Assembly: GCA_964407265.1 (NCBI GenBank)
Contig: CAYOUV010000003.1
Coordinates: 1-64,000 of the forward strand
Source: CAYOUV01 sp964407265
Lineage (GTDB): Bacteria; Chloroflexota; Anaerolineae; Anaerolineales; Villigracilaceae
Length of the DNA stretch: 64,000 bases
Direction of reading: 5' to 3'
Part shown: one piece after another, positions 24,496 through 30,851 of the stretch
How the letters are laid out: each line of letters begins with the position of its first letter
Numbering within the stretch: position 1 is the first letter of the stretch
The notes under the pieces: model-generated
Database searches by the model: none
What the model saw: only the letters and a program-made list of their open reading frames with translations
What the model was told of the DNA's origin: nothing
Program-made: the position numbers and the translations under genes

Positions 24496-25332
24496 TTAAG
24501 GCTGTCGGAAATCAAGTGAAATACCGCCCCAGTAGGGATCACCGCCTTCAGTTTTGCAGGATGGCGCAGTCAAATCGGTGACCGACGTGCTTCCATCCCC
24601 CAGGCGAATCGCATAGGTTACACCCGGGGTCATTGCATAATCAGCGTAACCATCCCCCAGTTCTGGTTTAAAACCGGTGAAGAAGTGCTCCTCACCACCG
24701 CTCCAAGTGACGATGATCTCTGCTCCCGCAACCGGTTTCCCGGCGGCATTTTCCAGATTGACTTGGAGAAGACCAGGTTGCAGTTTGGGATCACATACTG
24801 ATTCCTGCGAATTTAATACAAAAGGTGCGCCAATGGTTGGCGTGGGAGTATGCGTTGGTCTTGGTGTTGGTGAATAGATGGGCGTGGGTGTCAATGTCAG
24901 GGTTGCGGTTCGAACCGGGGCTGCGGGCTGTGTGGAGGTTGCATTAGAAATCCCCGGGGTGAGGGTTGGTACCGCTGTATCGGTTGCCGGCTGGTTGGCT
25001 TGTTGCAGGGCACCCGCCAGGATTGCCAGGGTGCGTACATTCTCCTGTGTCTGCCCATCCGCCAGCATTTGCTGAGCCTGAGCAGTCAGTGCCTGGAAGG
25101 GGTCTGGATCGCCCAGCAACGCCAGACGGGCCTGTGCCCGTCCAAGATCACCTGTAGCAGCATACGACGCTGCAATGACAAGGCGGTATTGATCCTTGAA
25201 GTCTGATCGGAGGGTCGCGGGGTTGGTGTCCACGAAATGGACCGGGGAGATGACCCAGGCATACAATAATCCGAGAGCAATCCCAAGCAGTAAACCACCC
25301 AGTAAGTCCCAGGGGATGCGGTTAAATTTCAC
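24496..25332 (-). CDS. TM-anchored protein with extracellular Thr/Pro linker, family member A
   Basis: A 278-residue protein. One N-terminal helix (~9-28) is followed by the motif W.ISPVHFVDTNPATLRSDFKDQY, shared with the proteins at 25329-25685 and 33280-34272, then a helical segment (~45-115). A linker rich in Thr and Pro (~135-165) leads to a small C-terminal beta domain with Cys pair (VNLENAAGKPVAGAEIIVTW), like carbohydrate-binding or Cna-B modules. The start is GTG at 25332, overlapping the upstream gene's stop (GTGA). Family function unknown. Confidence 0.8.
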   Translation of the reverse strand: MKFNRIPWDLLGGLLLGIALGLLYAWVISPVHFVDTNPATLRSDFKDQYRLVIAASYAATGDLGRAQARLALLGDPDPFQALTAQAQQMLADGQTQENVRTLAILAGALQQANQPATDTAVPTLTPGISNATSTQPAAPVRTATLTLTPTPIYSPTPRPTHTPTPTIGAPFVLNSQESVCDPKLQPGLLQVNLENAAGKPVAGAEIIVTWSGGEEHFFTGFKPELGDGYADYAMTPGVTYAIRLGDGSTSVTDLTAPSCKTEGGDPYWGGISLDFRQP

Positions 25333-25685
25333 GGTGCACCGCCTCCCGTAGATGGCTGCCAGAATAACATAGCATTTTGCAGGTTTTCAAGCAAAGTCAG
25401 GTCTGCAGAGGAATACCCAGCTGTTCGAGCGGTCTGAATGGAAGTAGCGACGATTTCAGCCGGTGGATCACTACTCAGGAATGCCAGGCGGCGAGCGGCC
25501 AGATCCGTATCCTGTTCCGTCCGAAAGGCTTCGGCCACCATCAACACGTAGTCGGCTTTGTAATCGGGGTGCAGTGTGTCGGGTGTGGTGTCAATAAACT
25601 GAACTGGCGCGGCCAGCCAGCCGTAAGCTAAACCGACGGCTAAACCTATGACTGCGGCAATTAAAATACGGGTCCAACGTGACAT
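25329..25685 (-). CDS. small TM-anchored protein, family member B
   Basis: A 118-residue protein with one N-terminal helix (~7-25) and the family motif APVQFIDTTPDTLHPDYKADY, then a helical region with TDLAARRLAFLSSDPP that matches its neighbour (RAQARLALLGDPDP). The ATG at 25685 is preceded by a non-coding stretch leading back to the SRP RNA gene; upstream in-frame codons fall inside that RNA gene and are not coding. It overlaps the following paralogue by 4 bases, and the two are likely co-expressed. No function known. Confidence 0.8.
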   Translation of the reverse strand: MSRWTRILIAAVIGLAVGLAYGWLAAPVQFIDTTPDTLHPDYKADYVLMVAEAFRTEQDTDLAARRLAFLSSDPPAEIVATSIQTARTAGYSSADLTLLENLQNAMLFWQPSTGGGAP

Positions 25686-25736
25686 GGGTTTATTTTGCCA
25701 TAGAGCGGCAAGGATGGATAGGGTAGGGAATATATC

Positions 25737-25840
25737 ATCCGAGCAGGTGACCGGCGGCACCCAGAAGCTCCTCCTTACCGTTGCTTCCTCTCGGACCTGG
25801 CGGGGTTCGCAGGGCTCTGCCGCGCCGGGCCTGCCCGGAC
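25737..25840 (-). ncRNA. ffs: signal recognition particle RNA (4.5S-type)
   Basis: The minus strand has the SRP core CAGGTCCGAGAGGAAGCA, with the apical tetraloop GAGA in place of the commoner GGAA. The ends pair well: GTCCGGGCAGG (25840-25830) with CCTGCTCGGAT (25747-25737) over 11 positions, and CCGGCG-GGCA with TGCCGCCGG inside. This gives a ~104-nt single hairpin. It binds Ffh, whose gene lies about 830 bases away on the other strand, and targets ribosomes translating membrane proteins. A consensus promoter precedes it. Confidence 0.93.
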
Positions 25841-25846
25841 AGGGCA

Positions 25847-25875
25847 AGCATACCCGATGAGGGGATGGCTGTCAA
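25847..25875 (-). promoter_or_regulatory. sigma-70 promoter of the SRP RNA gene
   Basis: TTGACA (25875-25870), 17-base spacer, TATGCT (25852-25847). The predicted start is about base 25840, which coincides with the 5' end of the folded RNA. Confidence 0.88.
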
Positions 25876-25950
25876 CGGGCACCGCCATCCTGGGATGAAG
25901 GTAAGAAATTTCCAGTGCAGCCTGTCAATATTAAGGAGGTACAACTCAAA

Positions 25951-26535
25951 ATGAGAACAATTAACGTGCTCGGAATTTCAGGCAGCCTCCGGAAAAATTC
26001 TTACAATACTGGTCTTTTGCGGGCTGCTCAGCAACTTTTGCCAGAGGGGATGACGCTGGAAGTGTTCGATATTGCGGGTATTCCACTTTTTAACCAAGAC
26101 TATGAATTCAATCCACCGGAAATCGTACAAGAGTTTAAGACTCAAATTGTGATGGCTGATGCAATACTGATCGCAACACCGGAATATAATTATTCCATTC
26201 CTGGTGTACTTAAGAATGCGATCGACTGGGCTTCGCGCCCACCCCAGGCCTCTCCTTTCAAGGGCAAACCGCTTGGGTTGATGGGTGCTACTGTCGGCCA
26301 GATGGGGACGGTCCGCGCCCAACTGGCTTTGCGCCAAATCGCTGCCTACTTGGATATGTATCCGGTCAATAAACCGGAAGTGCTGGTCACCCGCGCTAAG
26401 GAAAAATTTAATGCCGATGGAAAATTAACCGACGAAACCACGCGGAAATTCATCTCTGAATTGCTCTTTGCCCTCCAGGAATGGACTCTGCGCCTGCGCG
26501 GTGAACGAAAACCCAAATCACATCTCGCAGTTTGA
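25951..26535 (+). CDS. NADPH-dependent FMN reductase family protein
   Basis: A 194-residue flavodoxin-fold protein. The FMN phosphate loop is GISGSLRKNSYNT near residue 7, and the second signature TPEYNYSIPGVLKNAIDWASR is at ~80-100. The family reduces FMN, quinones, azo dyes or chromate with NAD(P)H in the cytoplasm. AAGGAGG 11 bases before the ATG at 25951 decides the start; an earlier in-frame ATG would add 12 unlikely residues. It is transcribed alone between the divergent SRP RNA gene and a terminator. Confidence 0.93.
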   Translation: MRTINVLGISGSLRKNSYNTGLLRAAQQLLPEGMTLEVFDIAGIPLFNQDYEFNPPEIVQEFKTQIVMADAILIATPEYNYSIPGVLKNAIDWASRPPQASPFKGKPLGLMGATVGQMGTVRAQLALRQIAAYLDMYPVNKPEVLVTRAKEKFNADGKLTDETTRKFISELLFALQEWTLRLRGERKPKSHLAV

Positions 26536-26577
26536 GTACCAAGCCGCACGAATTTAGCGTTTCTTCCACCTTGAAAT

Positions 26578-26602
26578 AAAAAACCTCTGCTTGGGGTTTT
26601 TT
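26578..26602 (+). terminator. terminator after the FMN reductase gene
   Basis: AAAAAACC-T-C and GGGGTTTTTT pair around TGCTT, giving a short stem with a T-run. Confidence 0.65.
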
Positions 26603-26630
26603 ATATTAGATGAAGATACTGCTTTCTCCC

Positions 26631-26659
26631 TTGACCGCAAACGGTTTCCACGCTAAAAT
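26631..26659 (+). promoter_or_regulatory. promoter of ffh
   Basis: TTGACC (26631-26636), 17-base spacer, TAAAAT (26654-26659). The predicted start near 26666 leaves a leader of only about 9 bases before the GTG. Confidence 0.75.
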
Positions 26660-26674
26660 CTTCCAGCTTACGGG

Positions 26675-28003
26675 GTGCCCGTGTTCGAGACTCTTACTGG
26701 ACGACTCAATCAGGTCTTTGACCAATTGCGGCGGCGAGGCAAGCTCTCCGCCGCTGATGTTGATGTGGCCATGCGCGAAGTCCGTCTGGCGTTGTTGGAA
26801 GCGGATGTGCATTACAGCGTGGTCAAGGACTTTATTGCCCGTGTGCGGGAACGCGCTGTTGGCGTGGAGGTATCCAAGGCACTCAACCCCGGGCAGCAGG
26901 TCATTAAAATCGTCAATGACGAGTTGATCGCTACTCTGGGTGACCCGGCTCCATTAAATTTATCCGGGCCTAAGCCACGCGTGATCGTCCTGGTGGGCTT
27001 GCAAGGATCCGGGAAGACGACCGCCGCCGGGAAATTGGCCAAATTGCTACGTTCACGGGGAGAACGTATCATGCTTGTAGCTGGCGATCCATATCGCCCG
27101 GCTGCCATTCAGCAGTTGCAGCAACTCGGTCAGCAGGTAGACGTGCCGGTTGAAACCGTTTCCGGTATTAAACCAGCGGAACTATCCGCCAAAGCACTGG
27201 AGAAAGCCCAGAAGGGTGGCTTCAGTGTTATGATCGTTGACACGGCCGGTCGTTCGCAGCTTGATGACGAATTAATGGGCGAACTGCGGGCGATTGACAA
27301 AAAAGTCTCGCCAGTTGAGACATTGCTGGTCGTGGATGCGATGGTCGGGCAGGAAGCACTTCACATTGCCGAAGGCTTTCGGGAGGCGGTTCCCCTGACC
27401 GGCTTGATCCTGTCCAAGATGGACGGCGATGCGCGTGGCGGTGCGGCCATTTCGATCCGCTCGGTTACCGGGGTACCGATCAAGTTCCTTGGCACGGGTG
27501 AAAAACTCGATGCGCTGGAGAGTTACGACCCTGGACGATTGACCTCGCGTATCCTGGGAATGGGCGATATGATCGGCCTGATTGAAAAAGCCGAAAAGGC
27601 TTTTGACGAACAATCAGCCCAGGTTCAAGCTGAACGTATGCTTAAAGGCGAGTTTTCGTTGGAAGACTGGCTCGAGCAAATGATGCAATTACGGAAAATG
27701 GGACCGCTTAGTCAGATCATGGAAATGCTGCCGGGTCAAATGGGGCAGGCAGCGCGCTCGGTTGATCCGCAGGAGGTTGAACAAAACTTCAAACGAACCG
27801 AAGCGATCATCAACTCAATGACGGTCCGTGAAAGACAAAATCCGGATATACTCAATGCAAGCCGTCGCAGACGGATTGCCAGCGGTTCCGGGACGGAAGT
27901 GCAGGAAGTCAACCGCCTGATGAAGCAATTCCGTGAAGCAAAGAAGCTTATTAAAACGTTGAAGAAAACCGGCGGTCGCAATCTGCCGCGCCTGTTTGGC
28001 TGA
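26675..28003 (+). CDS. ffh: signal recognition particle protein Ffh (SRP54)
   Basis: A 442-residue SRP GTPase. The N domain (to ~85) is followed by the G domain with GLQGSGKTT at 108-116, DTAGRSQLD near 190 and SKMDGDARGGA near 247. The methionine-rich M domain (EDWLEQMMQLRKMGPLSQIM onward) binds SRP RNA and signal sequences. It acts with the SRP RNA encoded just upstream on the other strand and with the receptor FtsY. The start codon is GTG at 26675, close to the predicted transcription start. It heads the rpsP-khpA-rimM region. Confidence 0.97.
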   Translation: MPVFETLTGRLNQVFDQLRRRGKLSAADVDVAMREVRLALLEADVHYSVVKDFIARVRERAVGVEVSKALNPGQQVIKIVNDELIATLGDPAPLNLSGPKPRVIVLVGLQGSGKTTAAGKLAKLLRSRGERIMLVAGDPYRPAAIQQLQQLGQQVDVPVETVSGIKPAELSAKALEKAQKGGFSVMIVDTAGRSQLDDELMGELRAIDKKVSPVETLLVVDAMVGQEALHIAEGFREAVPLTGLILSKMDGDARGGAAISIRSVTGVPIKFLGTGEKLDALESYDPGRLTSRILGMGDMIGLIEKAEKAFDEQSAQVQAERMLKGEFSLEDWLEQMMQLRKMGPLSQIMEMLPGQMGQAARSVDPQEVEQNFKRTEAIINSMTVRERQNPDILNASRRRRIASGSGTEVQEVNRLMKQFREAKKLIKTLKKTGGRNLPRLFG

Positions 28004-28009
28004 TATAAT
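28001..28009 (+). promoter_or_regulatory. extended -10 promoter before rpsP
   Basis: TGATATAAT: the stop codon TGA of ffh supplies the TG of an extended -10. The predicted start near 28016 gives rpsP a leader of about 110 bases. Confidence 0.55.
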
Positions 28010-28038
28010 CTAATCCTGTTATGGGAATTCCAGGCCTC

Positions 28039-28071
28039 GCGAGTGCACATCCTTTCGTGCCCCCTCCTCGC
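28039..28071 (+). other. hairpin in the rpsP leader
   Basis: GCGAG-T-GCAC (28039-28048) and GTGC (28057-28060) ... CTCGC (28067-28071) can form a two-part stem around ATCCTTTC. It could be a regulatory leader structure for the S16 operon, or chance. Confidence 0.35.
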
Positions 28072-28125
28072 CAGGACTGAGCCAAATCAATTGAAAATAA
28101 TTAGGTTCGAAGGAGAAAGTTATCG

Positions 28126-28470
28126 ATGGTTCGAATTCGTTTTCGCCGTGTTGGCTCGAAGGGGCAGCCCTCATACCGTATTGTTGCCGCGGACAAAGAA
28201 AGTCCTCGTGATGGTCGATTCTTGGAGATCCTTGGGTTCTACAACCCTCGTACCGATCCGACCACGTTGAGCTTAAAGGAAGACCGTGTCTATGACTGGT
28301 TTAGCAAAGGCGCAAAACCGACCGAATCGGTTGAGCAGGTCTTCAAAACCAATGGTGTGATGGAGCGTTACGAGCGCTTCAAAGCTGGCGAGTCTTTGGA
28401 AACCTTAATGGCCGAAGCTGCTGAAGCCGAGGCTAAGCGCAACATAAATTTCAAGACCCGTCGTGATTAA
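28126..28470 (+). CDS. rpsP: 30S ribosomal protein S16
   Basis: A 114-residue S16. The N-terminus VRIRFRRVGSKGQPSYRIVA and FLEILGFYNPRTDP are conserved. The tail after ~85 is longer and Glu/Ala-rich than in E. coli (82 residues), as in several other phyla. It binds 16S rRNA and is needed for 30S assembly. GAAGGAG lies 11 bases before the ATG. It is followed by khpA and rimM in the usual order. Confidence 0.97.
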   Translation: MVRIRFRRVGSKGQPSYRIVAADKESPRDGRFLEILGFYNPRTDPTTLSLKEDRVYDWFSKGAKPTESVEQVFKTNGVMERYERFKAGESLETLMAEAAEAEAKRNINFKTRRD

Positions 28471-28487
28471 AACCCGATGTTGTTTCG

Positions 28488-28522
28488 AGCAGCCCTGCGC
28501 AGCGTTTCCGCAATGGGCTGCT
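28488..28522 (+). other. inverted repeat between rpsP and khpA
   Basis: AGCAGCCC (28488-28495) and GGGCTGCT (28515-28522), an 8-base perfect stem with a 19-base loop. There is no clear T-run, so it may be a processing or attenuating hairpin. Confidence 0.4.
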
Positions 28523-28545
28523 TGTAATATTACGAAAGGCGATTT

Positions 28546-28779
28546 ATGAAAGCCCTAACCGAATTTATCGCTAAATCACTGGTTGAACACCCGGAGGAGG
28601 TTGCCGTAGAGGAAATTAAAACTGGCAACCGGGTCCGGCTCGAATTGAGTGTTGCAAAAGACGACATGGGACGCATCATCGGCAAAGGTGGACGGGTAGC
28701 CAATTCGATCCGTACCCTTTTGCGAGTGGCTGCTGAGCGTGATGGGCAACAGGTCACACTCGATGTGCTCGAACCTTGA
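28546..28779 (+). CDS. khpA: KH domain RNA-binding protein KhpA
   Basis: A 77-residue single KH-domain protein. The start KALTEFIAKSLVEHPEEV and the GxxG loop in DMGRIIGKGGRVANSIRTLL are the family signature. KhpA binds RNA and in Gram-positives works with KhpB in controlling cell envelope functions. GAAAGG precedes the ATG. Its stop overlaps the rimM start (TGATG). Confidence 0.94.
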   Translation: MKALTEFIAKSLVEHPEEVAVEEIKTGNRVRLELSVAKDDMGRIIGKGGRVANSIRTLLRVAAERDGQQVTLDVLEP

Positions 28780-29339
28780 TGTCACCTAGCACGCCGCCGG
28801 TAAAACCCGGTTCGGGCTCGCCTGTAGGTGAGCCCGAGTATTGGGCGGTCGGATTTTTGCGAAGGCCGCATGGTGTACAGGGTGAAATCTTGATGAATGT
28901 GGACACCGATATTCCCAATCCCCTGAAACCAGATGCGAAAGTCTTTGTGGGCGAGGCTCACACCCCCATGATAATTTCTGGTGTGCGATCACATGGGCAG
29001 GGAATGCTTGTTTCGTTTGTTGGGATTAACAATCCTGAAGAAGCCGGCCGCTATCGCAACACCTACGTCTACATCCTGACATCTGACCGACCTTCGCTTC
29101 CGGAAGGTGAATATTACCATTACCAATTGGTTGGACTCCAAGTCCTGGATGAAGACGAACAATTGTTGGGTGATTTGACAGATATCTTGGTGACCGGTGC
29201 TAACGACGTCTATGTGGTGACCAACGCTGACGGGCGCGAACTTTTACTCCCAGCCATTCCTGCGGTCATACTGGACATTGACTTGGATGCCAATCGAATG
29301 CATGTTCATCTGCTTGCGGGGCTGATCGACCAGGGGTGA
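28779..29339 (+). CDS. rimM: 16S rRNA processing protein RimM
   Basis: A 186-residue RimM. The N-terminal barrel has AVGFLRRPHGVQGEILM (~25-41) and the PRC-barrel half has EYYHYQLVGLQVLDED and LLPAIPAVILDIDL. It binds S19 and assists maturation of the 30S head. The ATG at 28779 overlaps the khpA stop. The first ~20 residues are Pro/Gly/Ser-rich and poorly conserved. trmD, which often follows rimM, is absent; a shortened DprA-like gene comes next. Confidence 0.95.
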   Translation: MSPSTPPVKPGSGSPVGEPEYWAVGFLRRPHGVQGEILMNVDTDIPNPLKPDAKVFVGEAHTPMIISGVRSHGQGMLVSFVGINNPEEAGRYRNTYVYILTSDRPSLPEGEYYHYQLVGLQVLDEDEQLLGDLTDILVTGANDVYVVTNADGRELLLPAIPAVILDIDLDANRMHVHLLAGLIDQG

Positions 29340-29716
29340 GTTTGGATGGTCGTGACAACTGGATTGGATTAAACCTGCACGCAATGGCTGCGCAGAGGAT
29401 GTCTCACGGGGCGATTATCAGCGATTACGCAGTCGGTGCGCCTCCGGAAGCTGCGAACTTCCCACTGACCCGTGTTCCGGAACAGTGTGCCGCTGGAATG
29501 AATTTGCCGACCGACGAAACCGAAGTGAAATTGTTGAGTGCACTGGGCGACGAAGCGCTCCATGTCGATGTAATTCGTAATCAGACCGGTCTACCAGTCG
29601 AGAAAGTACCGGCGGCTTTGGTGATGATGGAATTGAAGGGTATAGTGCGTCACGTAGGCGGTATACCGTATGTGGTCGTGTGTGAAGCACAATCGGATTA
29701 TTCAACCAAGGGATAG
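29336..29716 (+). CDS. miniature DprA-like protein (winged helix retained)
   Basis: A 126-residue intact frame starting at GTG, overlapping the rimM stop by 4 bases. Residues ~24-43 (HGAIISDYAVGAPPEAANFP) match the DprA segment just before its RNRIISGLS core. Residues ~62-115 (EVKLLSALGDEALHVDVI, then GLPVEKVPAALVMMELKG) match the C-terminal DprA winged helix. The Rossmann N-terminus and the RNRIISGL DNA-binding core are both missing. DprA loads RecA on incoming DNA; this form cannot do so in the known way. It may be a remnant still translated by coupling, or a small regulator. topA, the usual dprA neighbour, lies 1.1 kb downstream. Confidence 0.75.
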   Translation: MSLDGRDNWIGLNLHAMAAQRMSHGAIISDYAVGAPPEAANFPLTRVPEQCAAGMNLPTDETEVKLLSALGDEALHVDVIRNQTGLPVEKVPAALVMMELKGIVRHVGGIPYVVVCEAQSDYSTKG

Positions 29717-29750
29717 AATGTGTTACATTGCGCCTTGGATGGGATGAGAA

Positions 29751-30842
29751 ATGCTTGAGCATACCTATGCAGTAATTATGGCGGGTGGTGGCGGGACACG
29801 TCTGTGGCCGATTTCGCGCCGTGGCCATCCAAAGCAGATGCTTCCATTAGTGGAAGACCGTACGCTTTTCCAATCCACCGTCCAGCGCTTGGCAGGCATG
29901 TTCCCACCAGAACGCATCCTGGTGGTAACGGTGGATGAACAAGCAGCAGGGTTGATGGCGCAGTCGCCCGATATCCCGGCTGAAAATTTCCTGCTCGAAC
30001 CGTCTCCACGGGGGACGGCATCGGTGGTAGGATTGGCAGCCACGGTTCTGCATAAGCGTGATCCGCAGGCTATGATGGCTGTATTACCGTCCGATCACTA
30101 TATCCGCAACCGCGATTTGTTCCATTTGTTACTGCGCTTGGCATTGGAAGTAGCCGAAAAGGATTATCTGGTCACGTTGGGCATCACCCCAACTTATCCA
30201 GCCACTGGATATGGCTATATCCAGCGTGGCGAGGTCTTGCCCGAACACTTCCATTATCCAGTTTATCGGGTTCTGCGTTTTAAGGAAAAGCCGGACGAAC
30301 AGCATGCTCGTGAAATGGTGACTTCCGGCGATCATTCCTGGAACTCCGGTATGTTCATCTGGAAAACAGCCACGATACTGGATGAGTTTGCCCGTCAGAT
30401 GCCGGGCCTGACAGCAGCTCTGGACCAGGTTGGGTCTGCATGGGGAACATCCAAGCAGGATGCCACCCTTAAGCGTATTTGGCCGGATCTCAAAGTTGTG
30501 ACTGTGGATTACGGTATCATGGAAAATGCACAGAAGGTAGCCGTCCTGCCAGCAAGCGGCTTGGATTGGAGCGATGTGGGATCATGGGATTCGCTCTTTG
30601 ATGTACTACTGCCGGACAAGGACGGAAATATCGTCTTCAGTGGGGAGCATATCCCCCATGAAACGACCAAATCCCTGGTTTATGGGAATGGCGGAGATCG
30701 ATTGATTGTGACGATCGGCGTTCATGATTTGATCATCGTGGATAGTGGTGATGTTTTGTTGGTCTGTCATCGGGATGAGGCGCAAAAAGTGCGCCAAATC
30801 GTTGAAAAAATTAAAGAATCTAAACGAGAAAATTATTTGTAG
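29751..30842 (+). CDS. manC: mannose-1-phosphate guanylyltransferase
   Basis: A 363-residue nucleotidyltransferase. The GTP-binding signature AGGGGTRLWPISR starts at residue 11, KQMLPL follows, and VLPSDHYI, YGYIQRG, FKEKPD and WNSGMFIWK are in the expected order. It makes GDP-mannose from mannose 1-phosphate and GTP for glycan synthesis. It is the shorter form without the fused C-terminal isomerase domain. GGGATGAGA lies before the ATG. topA follows after 9 bases. Confidence 0.92.
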   Translation: MLEHTYAVIMAGGGGTRLWPISRRGHPKQMLPLVEDRTLFQSTVQRLAGMFPPERILVVTVDEQAAGLMAQSPDIPAENFLLEPSPRGTASVVGLAATVLHKRDPQAMMAVLPSDHYIRNRDLFHLLLRLALEVAEKDYLVTLGITPTYPATGYGYIQRGEVLPEHFHYPVYRVLRFKEKPDEQHAREMVTSGDHSWNSGMFIWKTATILDEFARQMPGLTAALDQVGSAWGTSKQDATLKRIWPDLKVVTVDYGIMENAQKVAVLPASGLDWSDVGSWDSLFDVLLPDKDGNIVFSGEHIPHETTKSLVYGNGGDRLIVTIGVHDLIIVDSGDVLLVCHRDEAQKVRQIVEKIKESKRENYL

Positions 30843-30851
30843 GAGTAAATT

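Noticed and set aside
24830..24930. Repeats resembling a short tandem or CRISPR-like array
   Set aside because: They are codons of a Thr/Pro-rich linker in the protein at 24496-25332, without constant repeat and spacer units.
29751..30842. manC as part of a capsule or LPS locus
   Set aside because: No glycosyltransferase, flippase or other sugar-nucleotide gene is nearby; it sits among housekeeping genes.
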